Origin: Halichoerus grypus
Lineage: Eukaryota > Chordata > Mammalia > Carnivora > Phocidae
Reading direction: 5' to 3'
Length of the DNA stretch: 64,000 nt
Assembly: GCF_964656455.1 (NCBI RefSeq)
Contig: NC_135718.1
Location: 48,112,014 to 48,176,013 of the forward strand
Shown: positions 11,284 to 22,204 of the stretch, in pieces
Layout of the letters: every line of letters begins with the position of its first letter
Numbering within the stretch: position 1 is the stretch's first letter
The notes under the pieces: model-generated
Databases searched by the model: none
Seen by the model: the letters and a program-made list of their open reading frames with translations, nothing else
Told to the model about the DNA's origin: nothing
Translations under genes and position numbers: made by a program

Positions 11284-11289
11284 ATCCTG

Positions 11290-11695
11290 TTTCTTTAGGA
11301 TAGTTAAAATTTACAAAAAGGAGCAGTGTCTAGGGGGCAGGAACAACTTCACCAAAGGAACTCACTTCTTTGCTATTTGTCTATCTTTGTTCTTGGGGTG
11401 CTTTTGCAGAGCTAAGATGGCCCAGCTGGGTAGGATCTGGATAGGAAGGACAGAAGGACCGACTTGGGGATAACCAGAGAACCAGCCACAAGCCTAAGAG
11501 GAAGTGGGCTAAGGAGACCACAGGGGCTGAGGCTCAGGCAGGCCAGGGGCAGGCAACACTAGAGAGGCAGGCAGCATAGTGAGTGAAAATACACCACCTG
11601 CATTTATATATCTTCTGCTTTTACGTCTTCTGGTCATCTGGGAAACAAGGGTTTGCTGCCTAGCTGAAGAATATACGAGCACAGGGCTTTCCCCC
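11290..11695. other. No gene or recognised repeat
   Basis: Unique-looking sequence between the SINE and the L1 block. Confidence 0.4.
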
Positions 11696-12048
11696 CAGGG
11701 AACATGAAAAGGAATTTTAAAATGTGATGATTCAAAAGTTCCTCTAGAAAAATAAGCTACTACCAGTCATTAACACATTTCTTAAAAAAAAAAAAAGAAC
11801 ATCACTAAAAGGATATTTGCTCTGCAGATATTAAATGCATTCTAAAGCTACAATAATTAAAACAGTATGGTACCAGCAAAGAAATTGGCAGGCAGAGGAA
11901 TAGAACAGACTCAATATTGAAATTTTATTATACTTTGAAGACAGAATTTCATATGGTTGTGGAAAAATATGGATTATTCAGTGAACTATGGTTTGGGGAT
12001 TAACTGCCCAACCCACTAGGGAACAGATTTAAACTCTATCCCTACCTC

Positions 12049-12266
12049 AAACTATACTTCAGGGGCGGCTGGGTGGCTCAGTAGGTTAAGCAGCCGACTC
12101 TTGATTTTGGCTCAGGTCATGATCTCAGGGTCACGAGATCGAGGCCCACGTTGGGCTCCACACTCAGCATGGAATCTGCTTCTCCCTTCCCCCCCCACCC
12201 CCCGCTCGTGCTCTCTCTCTCTATCTCAAATAAATAAATAATCTTTAAAAAATAAACTATACTTCA
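12049..12266 (+). mobile_element. Older-type Can-SINE inserted in L1
   Basis: Body about 12062-12253. It differs from the other copies: GACTCTTGATTTTGGCTCAGG and GGGTCACGAGATCGAG replace the usual CTGCCTTCAGCTC and GGGATCGAGCC. A perfect 13 bp duplication, AAACTATACTTCA, is at 12049-12061 and 12254-12266. The diagnostic differences suggest another Can-SINE subfamily. Confidence 0.93.
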
Positions 12267-12344
12267 AAATAAAGTCCAGATAGGTCAAATACTAAAATAA
12301 AAAAATAAACCGTATTAAGAGAAAATGCAGATTCACATTGATAT

Positions 12345-12885
12345 TACCTCTGCGTTGTACATCAGACACTTTTCATGCCCCTTCGTACAGCCCCTCAGCT
12401 ATGGCTATAGAAACCATTGCACTAGGTGTGGTCTGCGAACCCACTGCTCCAGCCACACGCCCTCCGTCTCTCCGTCCGTGTCCCTCTCCTGGCTTCTCTG
12501 GCACGGCTCTGTGGCACACCGGCAGTGACCCATTCAGCCATTCTGGGGTGAACACAACCCCAAAGTGCAAGGGATTTAACACCCCCCCAGGGCAACCCTG
12601 GGCCTTAGGAGATAAAGCTGGAGGGTGAATATCTCTCTCTGCCATCTGTCAGGGAGATGATTCTGAGCCACACTGCACACAGTTCCTGATTGGCCCCCTG
12701 CAGGACTCACCCCCATTTTTCTTGTAGTGGCTTCCCCTCCTTCCCTCTTTCATGCTTCCCAGCCCTCACTTCTCTTCCCTAGGACCAACCACCAAAATAA
12801 ACTGCATACAAGCCCTTGTCACAGGTTCTGCTTTGGAGGGAACTCAGGCTACAGTGACTGGGTAAGGCCTAAGTATGGCACTAAA
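12345..12885 (+). repeat. Unassigned insert within L1, LTR-like end
   Basis: GC-richer than the L1 on both sides. It ends with AATAAACTGCATACAAGCCCTTGTCACAGGTTCTGCTTTGG, which looks like the polyadenylation end of an LTR-type element. Family not resolved. Confidence 0.35.
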
Positions 12886-12974
12886 TTGAGGAAACACAAA
12901 GAAAAAGTCTGATAGATTCACTTTCTTTAAAATGTAAAACATCTGTACATCAAAATACACCCTATATACTCTTC

Positions 12975-14575
12975 CCTTCCCTTTTAGGACACTTTAGGCC
13001 ACCAGCCACTAGGTGGGACCCATCAAGACAGGCAGGGGGCTGGGATGGGGGCGACATGGGTGTCAGAGACAGAACAGGGCAAAGGGAGCATACATGCGGG
13101 CCAGAGGTGGCCCAGTGTGGGTATCAGAGCCCATGTGCACTGAACGGGGGTATATGGGAGAGCAGAGCCCATTTGGAGCCTCAGAGTATCTCAAGAGTGG
13201 GGGACAGCCTAGAACAAGGTATCAGAGCCTCAGGGTATCAGAAGGGCATGTCCTTCCCAACCTGTGGGGATGCCCCTAGGACAGTGGCAGTGATGAGGGA
13301 TTGATGACATACAGAGTATTAATCAAACAACTAAATATATTATAGATGATGGTGTGGAAATCAAGGTTCTCACTACCATAGAAGACAGTTATTGGAATGG
13401 AAAGAAAGAAAGCTAGAATATACCCCATGGTATATGATTAGAATTGGAGGCATTAAAAACTCATAGTTTGATAAACATAGATATGCCTTTAACATATCTA
13501 GATATATAGAGAATAAATACAGTTATAAACATGTGAATGCATGCATATATGGGTGTGTCCACAGAGAGGGTGGGAGCATGATACCCAATAGCAATGAGCA
13601 TACCTAGTACTCAGATTTTGGCTTCTAAATACTATTCTTCACTAAAAGGAACCAGGGATCCTTGGAGAAGTGGCTGATTCCAGGGCTGAGGAAAAACACC
13701 TTGGTTTGCCAAAAAATAAGGAAGTGTTCAAAGAATAATGGGGACAAACTCAAAAAGATACAGAAGTCCACTTGAAGGGTTTCTACTGACCAAACCTAGG
13801 GCCAATTGAGCATCAAAATAATGATATTAGTGGGTTCTAATAAAATAGAAATCCAGGAGCTTATACAGATAAAACTATGCAAATGAATAAATTAAGTAGT
13901 CTCAAAGTATCTCCCCACAAAATAAGTATTAATTACAAAGCCGGGGGGGGGGAGTAACTTTAGAGCGGAGAAATCTGTAGGGCTCTACCTTAATCAGGTG
14001 TTCAAAGCTTCGTGCTCCTGTATTGAGACCAATCCAAACCCCATGTGACCTGCTGGGCTGCAAGGAGAAGAGCTGAGCATCACTTCTGCTATACTACCAA
14101 ATGTGGATAAGCTGGGGCAAATCATGAGGAAACAGCAGAAAGAACACTTCAATGGACATTCAACCAAAAAACTGGCCTGGGCTCTTCACAAGTGTCAAGG
14201 TCATGAAAGTCAAGGAAAAGACCAAGGAGCAGTTCCAAATTGAAGAATAAAGAGACATGACAAATGCAACACACGATTCTGAACTGGATCCTTTCGCTAC
14301 AGATGGCATTGTTAGGACAACTGGCAAAAGTCAGACAGGGTCTCAGGAATAGCTGGTACCCATGTACAAGTTCAGCTTCCTGATTTTGACAGTAATATTG
14401 CAGTTATGTAGCAGAACGCCCTTGTTTGTAGGAAATGCACACTAACATGCCCAAGGGTGATGGGCACCAGTCACCCGGATGGGTCCGGGAGAAAAATGGT
14501 CTTTGCATTCTACTTGCAACTTGTCTATAAGCTTGAGATTATTTCAAAATAAAAGTGTAAAAAAACTTTATATAA
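12975..14575 (+). mobile_element. LINE-1 3' end (L1M-type 3' UTR), nested
   Basis: The part from about 13640 follows a known L1M-type 3' UTR: CCAAACCTAGGGCCAATTGAGCATC, AATCATGAGGAAACAGCAG, ACTGGCCTGGGCTCTTCAC, TGTCAAGGTCATGAAAG and TAAAGAGACATGACAAATGCAAC. It terminates at CTTGAGATTATTTCAAAATAAAAG near 14533-14556 with an A-rich tail. The upstream part 12975-13310 is GC-richer with repeated GTATCAGAGCC-like units and may belong to the same element. It appears to sit inside an older L1 whose sequence resumes at about 14580. Confidence 0.6.
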
Positions 14576-14579
14576 AAAT

Positions 14580-15170
14580 GTAAAAGACAAACTGGAAAAA
14601 AATGCAAATCACATGATAGAAAGAGTTACGTCCTCAAGATAAAGCAAGGCTTCAAATTGTGTTAGAAAAATGTGAATACCCAGATAGGAGAAAAAAATGA
14701 CAAAAGGTGAACAAATAGTGTCTAAAAAACTAAATGTTCAATAAACATGAAAAAAGTTTACCTTCTCTGGAAACCAAAGAAATGCAAATGAAAATGAGAC
14801 ACCATAATTTTTGAGCCTTCAATTTGCAAAATATATGTTTAAATAATAATATCTCATCTTGGAAAGAGTGTGAGGAAACAGCTACTTTTATTTACTGCTG
14901 GTGGGAGTATAAATTTACACATTCATCCTGGAGGACAGTTTAGCAATTTGCCTTAAGATTTTGCAAACCCATTGTGCTAGTAGGTCTATTTCCAGGAATG
15001 CCTCCTTAGGAAATGGTCATGAGTGTTTGCAAATATTTATTACAGAGTTGCTTGTAGAGGGAAACAATTTAATTTCCCAACAATAAGGGATCAGATAAAT
15101 TAACCACAATACATCCAAACAATAGAATACTATGGCAACCATTAAAAATTATTTAATCAAATATCATTTA
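14580..15170 (+). mobile_element. Decayed LINE-1, ORF2 end to 3' UTR
   Basis: AAGACAAACTGGAAAAAAATGC, CATGAAAAAAGTTTACC, AACCAAAGAAATGCAAATGAAAATGAGACACCAT, GGTGGGAGTATAAATT, GGAGGACAGTTTAGCAATTTGCC and CAATAGAATACTATGGCAACCATTAAAAAT are ordered as in the L1 ORF2/3' region. Likely the continuation of the fragment that ends near 12970. Confidence 0.7.
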
Positions 15171-15174
15171 ATGA

Positions 15175-15900
15175 CAGCTGTGCATATAAATGTAGTTATG
15201 TGAGCATTAATATTCAAATCCTGGTAGCTCTGAGCTCCCACCTGCAGAACTTGAAAGTCCTATCACCTCCCTGTTGTTGCTGGGGGACAATGCAGGTGCC
15301 TCACGTGTCCTCAGAAACAAGGGTGACTGTCTCTCCTGTGGGGACTGTGGGCCAACGGAGGAGGTGCCAGATAGACAGGATCCCCTATCGGGCTCAGTGG
15401 GGGCTGTCCCATTCCAGAACTGCTTCCTGGCCCCATCCCACACTCCCACTCAGTTTCAGCACTGAACTCACATGCACCTGGCCCCAAAGCTGGTCTCCTT
15501 GAGCTTCGGGTCTCATCACAGCTTTTCTCAAAATCACTCGATTCGCTCTGCCCATCCCCTCTCCCATCTGCACCAAAAATCAGTTCTTTAGGCCGGTCAG
15601 GGGTCTCTTCTTTTGTCCCACTCCCAAGCCTCAAAAGAAAAAAACTTCCCAAACCTCCTCCATCCAACCCCAAAAAAGAAAATCCCCTGCTGCACAGACA
15701 ACCACTGGGGGTCGGGGAAGAGAATCACCAGGCCCACCTCCTGGAAGAAACAGCTGGGTCCCAGCTCTGTCTCAGCCTGAGCATACATCCGAGTACAGAC
15801 CAGACGCGTGACCAAACACACTGAGTCAATAAAAGCCCAGAACAACGTCCACCAAAAGGTTACCCGTGTTTACCTCCTCAGAGTGAGAGAGTGAGTGACT
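15175..15900. other. No gene or recognised repeat
   Basis: GC-moderate sequence with overlapping frames on both strands (the longest is 15311-15673 minus, 120 codons). No domain or exon signal. Confidence 0.4.
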
Positions 15901-15904
15901 TGTA

Positions 15905-16620
15905 TTTTTTGTTTGTTTACCTGTATTTTATTAAATAGTCCCTTTAAATCTGCACCTTTAAATCTTGAAAACGTATTGGACTACAGAGTAACAATGACAA
16001 AGTCTGTGTGAGGTTAAAATAACAACACCCATAACCCACCCATAGACCCATCACCCAGCTGCATACAATGAATTGGCTGCTCCTTTAGCCCCTCTATGAC
16101 CTTCCCTTCCTTGCCCCACACCACAGCCTGAACTTTGTTCTTCTCCTTCCTTTGCTCTTCTTTATCATTTCACTGTTATATGTTTGTACCCTAACCGAGT
16201 ACTTTTGCTGTTTTTTTTAATTGCCCATAAATAAAACCATACTCTGTGTAGTCTTCCGAGACTTGCTCTTTTCACTCGCCATTCTGTTCCTGAGATTGAT
16301 CCACATTGTTGTTTAAAACTGTAGTTCCCTCATTCTGCGTGGTGTGAACATGCACAATTGACTCATCCACAGTCACGTGATGAGCATTTGAGCTGCATCC
16401 TTTTATTTCACTATCGCTGGTAATCCTGCAGGAACATTCTCGTCCGTTCCTCCCAGAACACACGTCCAAGAGATTGTCCAGGTTCTACTCCGAGGAATAG
16501 ACTTTCTGGATCATAGGACGTAAGCATCTCCAACTTGTCAGGATAATGACTAATTGTTTTCCATAACGATGTGCCAATTCAGTCTCTCCCAGCAGTGTGT
16601 CAGTGACAAGACTGGGATTC
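15905..16620 (-). mobile_element. Decayed LINE-1 fragment, antisense
   Basis: Reads like inverted L1 sequence: CACCCATAACCCACCCATAGACCCATCACCC, CTTGCTCTTTTCACTC, GAGATTGATCCACATTGTTG, ATAGACTTTCTGGATCATAGG, ATTGTTTTCCATAACGATGTGCCAATTCA and TCTCCCAGCAGTGTG. No frame survives. Confidence 0.6.
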
Positions 16621-16624
16621 GTTT

Positions 16625-17350
16625 AGAAGTTTCGAAAATGAGGACTGTCTCCGTCATGACAGGCCTCCCAAGGCACATCTTCCTTGGTGGTTGGAATCGC
16701 TCTCAAGCACAGCGAGTAATTAAAAGGCACCTCTTTCTTTAAAACCCAGGTGGTGTGTTAGAATAATCTGGAGCACATCCTGCTCTCCATACTCCTCTTC
16801 AGTTGTTCTTGGTTCTGCCCAGGCTTTCTGAGCTATTTTCTTGGGAGAGTCCTCTGCCCCCCAGAGCCACAGAAGCACCTTGGAAGTGCCATAAGAGGAG
16901 ACCCTGGGATGGGCACTGGGAGGCCCAGACCACAAGCCGGTCGCTGACTTCACTCACCAGGCGGCCTTGGGTGGGCCAGCCTTCCTCCTGAGGAATGGAG
17001 CAAGGGGATAGGGCTAGACAGTCTCTGAGGTCCCTTCCACCTTCAGGCTGCACCACTCAGTCTCCCACTGCTTTTGTTCCTGCCTCACCAGGACAGCCAC
17101 CGGGGGCTACCTCCTGGCTCCTCACCCCTGCAAGTCACGCAAGGTGTGCAGTGGAAGAGACAGTGATTTCCCAGGGTCACATCTCTATCTTGCTTTGGCC
17201 CCGGGACAAAAGCGGCCCAGGTCGTCCACAGCCCCACCTCTCTGTCCTGGTTCCCCTCAGGCACCTCTTGCCAGGAACCCTTGGATAGAAGTTCCAAAGG
17301 CAAATGTTTGCGCCCTCCTTCTCTCTCGTGTTTCTCCCTTATTGTATTAA
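16625..17350. other. No gene or recognised repeat
   Basis: Unique-looking sequence. Frames up to 97 codons on both strands, without recognisable product. Confidence 0.4.
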
Positions 17351-17355
17351 AGGAT

Positions 17356-17592
17356 GGAGTCATCAGACCTGGATTTGAGTCCCAGCTGCCTCAGCCTTTT
17401 CGGCCTGTGTGACCTGGGGCTAGTCACTTAACCTCTCTTAGGCTTTAACTTCCTCATGTATAAAATGATGACAGTAGTCCCTAGCCCATTGATCCATTGT
17501 GAGGTTGTGATCTCATATCTGAGATCACATACCTGTAGCACTTAGCACAGTGCCTGACCCACAGAGCACCCTGAATAAATGGTCGCTTCCTA
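17356..17592 (+). repeat. MIR SINE
   Basis: Near full-length order: GACCTGGATTTGAGTCCCAGCTG, TGTGACCTGGGGCTAGTCACTTAACC, AACTTCCTCATGTATAAAATG, then GTAGCACTTAGCACAGTGCCTGACCC and GAATAAATGGTCGC. Confidence 0.85.
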
Positions 17593-17816
17593 TTAAAATA
17601 GGGCTCCCTTTGGACAGAGTACTCGTGCCACCATGGCACTAAGGTTAGCCTAAGCTTCGAGAATTCAGCTCCTCCCAATCTGCTTCTGCTTTACAAAAGG
17701 GGAATTTTGGGAAACTCCAGTCTGCTGCTCAGTGTTGAAGCAACTGGAAAATGGTTTCAACTCTTCCTTAAGAGAAGGACAGAGCAGCCCAGAGTGAGGG
17801 AGGCAGGGACCAAAGG

Positions 17817-17872
17817 AGAAGCTCACCTAGAGAGGCAGAAACTCTAGTGGGCAGAAGCTCACCTAGAGAGGC
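17817..17872 (+). repeat. Short direct duplication, 36 bp period
   Basis: A 20 bp unit starting AGAAGCTCACCTAGAG occurs identically at 17817-17836 and 17853-17872. Confidence 0.85.
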
Positions 17873-18049
17873 TCAGACAGAAATGGCCACACCTACACGC
17901 TGGTCCAAAGAGGTAACGCTCCACACCTCTTACAAAGGCTTTGGTGTTTAATTTAACCAGATTGGATAAGAGTTTTATTTCTCAGAAATTCTCCTTGCAT
18001 GCTGTCTATCTCTTAATGCACTGATCACAGTCTGCCATGTTCAGACATG

Positions 18050-18082
18050 GTGTGTGTATGTGTGTTGTGTGTGTGTGTGTGT
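18050..18082 (+). repeat. TG microsatellite (imperfect)
   Basis: TG dinucleotides interrupted by single-base changes, followed by a short CA run that could pair with it. Confidence 0.9.
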
Positions 18083-18184
18083 ACTCACACACGAACACTC
18101 CACTTTATGTAATCACCCAAGGACAGGGATTGTGTTGGACTCCTCCGCGGACTCCCATGAGTCTAGTCCAGAGGTTTATAATGA

Positions 18185-18740
18185 GTGCACTCAACAAACA
18201 CATGTGTTCAACAAGTATCATCAAGTATTCATTGAATACCTACATGCCACGGGCCAGGAGCTTAATGGGTACTGGGCAAACAGATATGACTGCAACATTG
18301 CTCCTGACCTCAGGGACTTCACAGTCCCACGGGAAGGCAGGCCAAAGTCGACAATGGGAGCAGCCGAGCAAGGGAATTCTAGGCAGAAGCGGCAGTCTGA
18401 GCAAAGGCATGGAGGCAAGAGGTAGCTTCATGTGTCCAGTGTGGTGAGTTGGCTGGAGCAGCTGCAGCCTCAGCTACATGGAAAGGTTTAGTGTGATGAG
18501 GTGAGAGAAATAGTCGGGCCTGTAGGTCATACCAAGAACAAGAGACTTCTCCCTCAGGCCATGGAGAACCATGAAAGACTTCAATACCATGTGCCCACAT
18601 CTCAGCACAATCACTTGGGGGGGCGTGTGGAGAGTGATTTGAGAATTAGGTATAGAAGAAAGTGGTGGAACTCAGTAAAAGCACTGGAAGATAAAACGGA
18701 AGGAAGACTTCAAAAAGAAGGTCAAAGCCGCAAAAGGAAA
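18185..18740 (+). repeat. Old interspersed repeat, unnamed module
   Basis: TTCATTGAATACCTACATGCCACGGGCCAGGAG followed by CCTGACCTCAGGGACTTCACAGTC and GAGCAAAGGCATGGAGGC. This is the order of a common old mammalian repeat whose name I cannot assign. Similar order occurs in part near 26480, 32930, 39540, 49150 and 59770. Confidence 0.4.
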
Positions 18741-19114
18741 AGCAGAAAAAAAAAGATGAAGTTAGAAGATTGATCCAGGAAGTCCAATATACAAATTATA
18801 AGAGTTCCCAGAAAGACAGAACCAAAGAAATAGAGGGAAGGAAGGCATCCAAGAAATTATTTGGGAAAATTTCCCAGAACTAGAGGGCACGAGTTTGTAA
18901 AGTAAAAGTTCCATTAAATGCTCCATACAATGGATAAAACAGAACATTAGCACAGCACAGCAAGCTCCGCTCTGAAGCCTCCCACTCCGACAAGAAGACC
19001 CCACAGCTCCCTCAAGCTTTTACAAGAAAACCAAGAATGGGTAGTATACAAAGAATGAGAAAGTGAAATGGCATTGACTTCTTTATGTCACTGGAAACCA
19101 AATGATCATGGTGA

Positions 19115-19338
19115 AAATTCTTCCCATTTTTTTTTTAAGATTTTATTTATTTACTTGAGAGAGAAAGCGAGAAGGAGCGGGGCGGGGGGGAGCGGCAGAG
19201 GGAGAGGGAGAAGCAGACCCCCGATGAGCAGGGAGCCCGACGTGGGGCTCGATCCCAGGACCCTGAGATCAGGACCTGAGCCAGAGTCAGACGCTAAACC
19301 GACTGAGTCACCCAGGTGCCCCTAAATTCTTCCCATTT
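19115..19338 (-). mobile_element. Can-SINE, first of an inverted pair
   Basis: Body about 19130-19323: T run, then inverted tail, CT-rich region (here GA-rich), GGGGCTCGATCCCAGG and ACCCAGGTGCCCC at the head end. A perfect 15 bp duplication, AAATTCTTCCCATTT, is at 19115-19129 and 19324-19338. Confidence 0.95.
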
Positions 19339-19465
19339 CTGAAAGAAAATATCCGACCCTGAATTCTATATTCGACTGAATCATCAGGAGTGAGTTTCAG
19401 AAAGGCAAGTGTTTGCTTCTCATGGACCCTTCCTTAAAAGCTCTCGAGGATGTGCTCTGCCAAAT

Positions 19466-19697
19466 AAGTTGCAAACCGAGGGGCACCTGGGTGGCTCAGT
19501 CGTTAGGTGTCTGCCTTTGGCTCAGGTCATGGTCTCAGGGTCCTGGGATCGAGCCCTGCATTGGGCTCCCTGCTCAGTGGGAAGCCTGCTTCTCCCTCTC
19601 CCACTCCCCCTGCTTGTGTTCCCTCTCTTGCTGTGTCTCTCTCTGTCAAATAAATAAATAAAATCTTTTAAAAAAAAATCAAAGTTGCAAACCGAGG
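19466..19697 (+). mobile_element. Can-SINE, second of an inverted pair
   Basis: Body about 19481-19681: head GGGGCACCTGGGTGGCTC, GGGATCGAGCCC, CT-rich segment, AATAAATAAATAAAATC and an A-rich tail. The duplication AAGTTGCAAACCGAGG is at 19466-19481 and 19682-19697. It lies 130 bp from the oppositely oriented copy at 19115-19338. Confidence 0.95.
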
Positions 19698-19699
19698 AG

Positions 19700-20275
19700 G
19701 ACACAGAGGGAGACTGAAGATGGGGGCAACGGTGACACGCCTCACCATGGAGGAGAGACAGGAAGGATGTCCCGAGGATGGTGACAAAGGCAGGGCCGGG
19801 ATGAGGTGGCGGCCAGGCACAGGACATTGTCACTTCCAAGGGCACTGGGACCGGAGACCCTTCAGGATGAAGAAATCAGTATCGTGCCCGATGCACGTGA
19901 AAACCTCGAGAGAAGGTGTAGGCAGTGGCAGGCACTGGAGTGGTATGAGTGGTAAGCACACAGACAGGAAAGCAGGCAAGAGAACAGGATGGTTATTAGC
20001 TCCGAGGGAGACAAGAAGTTACGCAGGAAAGGAAAAACAAAGTGCGCCACATGGACCTAGTTGCCTTCTTAAGCAATGCACATACATGACTTGGACAGCA
20101 TTTTTAAAATGAAACGGTCCCTTTATTAATACGTAATACTGCCCAGTCCTCCTGCCTTTCTTCCTGCTTCCCCAAAGTGCCCAGAGTGGGACAAGCCAAA
20201 CCCAAACATCTCCTTCTGTCGATCCTCAAGTAGGCAGCTTCGCTTTTAGGAACAGGAGTTATTCGGCCCCAGTGG
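19700..20275. other. No gene or recognised repeat
   Basis: Unique-looking. The 130-codon frame at 19720-20112 (+) has no recognisable product and begins just after a SINE. Confidence 0.4.
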
Positions 20276-20279
20276 GGGG

Positions 20280-20495
20280 GTGCAGGGGGGGACGAGAAAA
20301 TAAATTTGAAAAGAGACCTGTAAGACTAAAAGAGAAAAACCTGGTAATTAGTGCTTCAGACAGATAATAAATTCTGAATCTCACAAATAAGGCTTTACGA
20401 GTTGAGTGTGTGTAATTGATACCCCAGCCTGGAGAGCCTATCAGATCGCCTTAATCCCACTTTTTGTCTTGTGCATTTTAAATTATTCAGTTCCT
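20280..20495. promoter_or_regulatory. Conserved non-coding element candidate
   Basis: AT-rich block in GC-richer surroundings with no recognised repeat. Motifs: TAATTA at 20345-20350, TAATTG at 20413-20418, TAATCC (bicoid-type) at 20452-20457, and AGATAA-type GATA sites. Role is inferred from composition only. Confidence 0.35.
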
Positions 20496-20499
20496 TTGA

Positions 20500-20900
20500 A
20501 AACCAGAAATACTGCCTTTGTAGAATCAGACAGCTCACTCCACAGGGTGCCAATTTAGGATCTCCACAGTGGGTTTGGCCAGAGATGCTTGCCTTGAAGT
20601 CTGGAGACGTGTATCCGTTCAAACCACAGCATTCCGTGCTGGAGCTCGCCCACTCCGTTCCATCTGCATTCTGCTGCCTGCAGGCCCTCTCCCACCTGGC
20701 GACTCCACTGGGAGACAGCCAACCTCGGGGCACCAGGCAGAGTGAGAATGGTGTGGGACCAGGCAGGAGAAAGGCCCAGAACACCTTGTGCTGCTCAGAG
20801 ACACCCCCACCCCTACCCCAAGGGTCATGTCCAGCTCCAGCTACCCATGTTCAGCAGAGCAGGTCCACTTCTCAGTTCCAGACACTTCTCACTGCAGGCT
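20500..20900. other. No gene or recognised repeat
   Basis: Open frames on both strands (156 codons plus at 20471-20941; 129 codons minus at 20395-20784) overlap each other. Neither has a domain, and both run into repeat sequence. Confidence 0.4.
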
Positions 20901-20904
20901 GGGT

Positions 20905-21100
20905 ACAGGACTTGACATTCTCCATTCATGATGCCATTTGAGCCTCACAACAGCCCTGGGAGGTAGGTGATACTACCAGACCCATTTCACAGATGAAGAA
21001 ACTGAGGCGCAGGGAAGCAAACTGCTTTGACTAAAACAAAGCAGTAGAGCTGAGATGTGAATGCAAGTCTGACTCCAAAGACCACTTTATTATGCTACTT
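20905..21100 (-). repeat. MIR SINE
   Basis: GAGCCTCACAACAGCCCTGGGAGGTAGGTGATAC, CCCATTTCACAGATGAAGAAACTGAGGC, then a degraded AAGGTCACA region: inverted MIR. Confidence 0.85.
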
Positions 21101-21104
21101 TTGA

Positions 21105-21665
21105 GGACTTCCTCTGGGCTGGGGCAGGACCCTGTAGATTTTAAAGAGGACTAAGATGAGGTCCCCACCCTCAAAGAATGCAACTTGGGGGGGGGTGTCA
21201 GACACATAACAGCACTGACATGCTCCATGGTAGAGGGCCAGTGAGTACAGATGTAGAATGAAATGATGGGGGGGGGGGGGACCAGGAGACAGTGATGTGT
21301 AAGGGGCTGCCCCTACCCCCTCCTCACTGGGACCAGCCTTGGAAAGAGTAGACTCAAGGGGCATAGGAAGTTGTATTCAAATCCCTGAAGGGCGTGGTCA
21401 TTCTGAGCAACCCCAAAAACTCAACCAGACCCAGTTAATGAAAATCACAGGAAGGTCAGTCGCTCTGTGGGAGGAAAGCTGAATTGGAAGGCCCACCTTG
21501 CAAGAGTGTGAGAAGAGTCCCTGGCATGGAGAAATAGTTGAGCTGAAGCCAGACGTCCTTTGTCAGAAACGTGGCACAGAGGAGGGGGAAGGGGGCAAAA
21601 GCACCTCATTCTCTGTTCTGATCTATCTTCCCTTCTCAGAACATCTATTACAACTTCCAGTCATG
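21105..21665. other. No gene; two long G runs
   Basis: Contains G9 at 21187-21195 and G13 at 21268-21280. Nothing else recognised. Confidence 0.45.
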
Positions 21666-21669
21666 TGAA

Positions 21670-21790
21670 AAATTGGGATGATAATAGCCCCTGCTTCCTC
21701 AAGGGGCTGGGGGACTAGATGGGAAACTAGGGCTCAGGCAGATTAAGCAATTTGCCCAAGGTCACATGGCATGCCAGCAGAGAACAGGTC
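21670..21790 (-). repeat. MIR-like fragment
   Basis: GATTAAGCAATTTGCCCAAGGTCACATGGC is the inverted MIR core. Confidence 0.55.
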
Positions 21791-21984
21791 ACTTTCACTG
21801 CATGGTCCTCCTTTTAAACCAGCTGGGTAACCCCTTCTTCCGTGGTGCACCCCTTATAGTTGGTGACTCTTCTTTTGCTCAAGATGTACAGAAAAAAAGA
21901 ATGGAGTTAGAACTCGCTACCTGGCAACCGACCCATAATCACCATCCATAGATGCTGGCACAGGCCTGAGCCCACCCAGAGCTC

Positions 21985-22140
21985 CGTGGGAAAAGGGCTG
22001 GGCTTGAATTCAGAAGACAGTCTTCAAGTCCCACATTTTCCTCTCACCAGCTCCAATCTTCTGCATGGGTCTCAGTTTTATATCTGTAAAATGGGGATAA
22101 TAATTTCTGCTCCAAGAAACTGCCAGGGTTAGCGCACGCA
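21985..22140 (+). repeat. MIR fragment
   Basis: GGGCTTGAATTCAGAAGACAG, GGTCTCAGTTTTATATCTGTAAAATGGGGATAATAATTTC: MIR in plus orientation, first half only. Confidence 0.7.
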
Positions 22141-22204
22141 TCCACTGAACAACGTGTGCGAAAGGCCTCTGTTGCCTAACACCCTTGGTGAATGTGAGGA
22201 GAGG

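Larger units (their letters stand above)
11700..12970 (+). mobile_element. Decayed LINE-1, end of ORF2 region, interrupted
   Basis: AT-rich sequence matching the end of L1 ORF2: AAAGCTACAATAATTAAAACAGTATGGTACC near 11847, AATAGAACAGACTC near 11900, and, after interruption, CATCTGTACATCAAAATACACC near 12941. A Can-SINE (12062-12253) and an unassigned GC-richer insert (12345-12885) split it. Many stops in all frames; this is a dead fragment. Confidence 0.7.
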
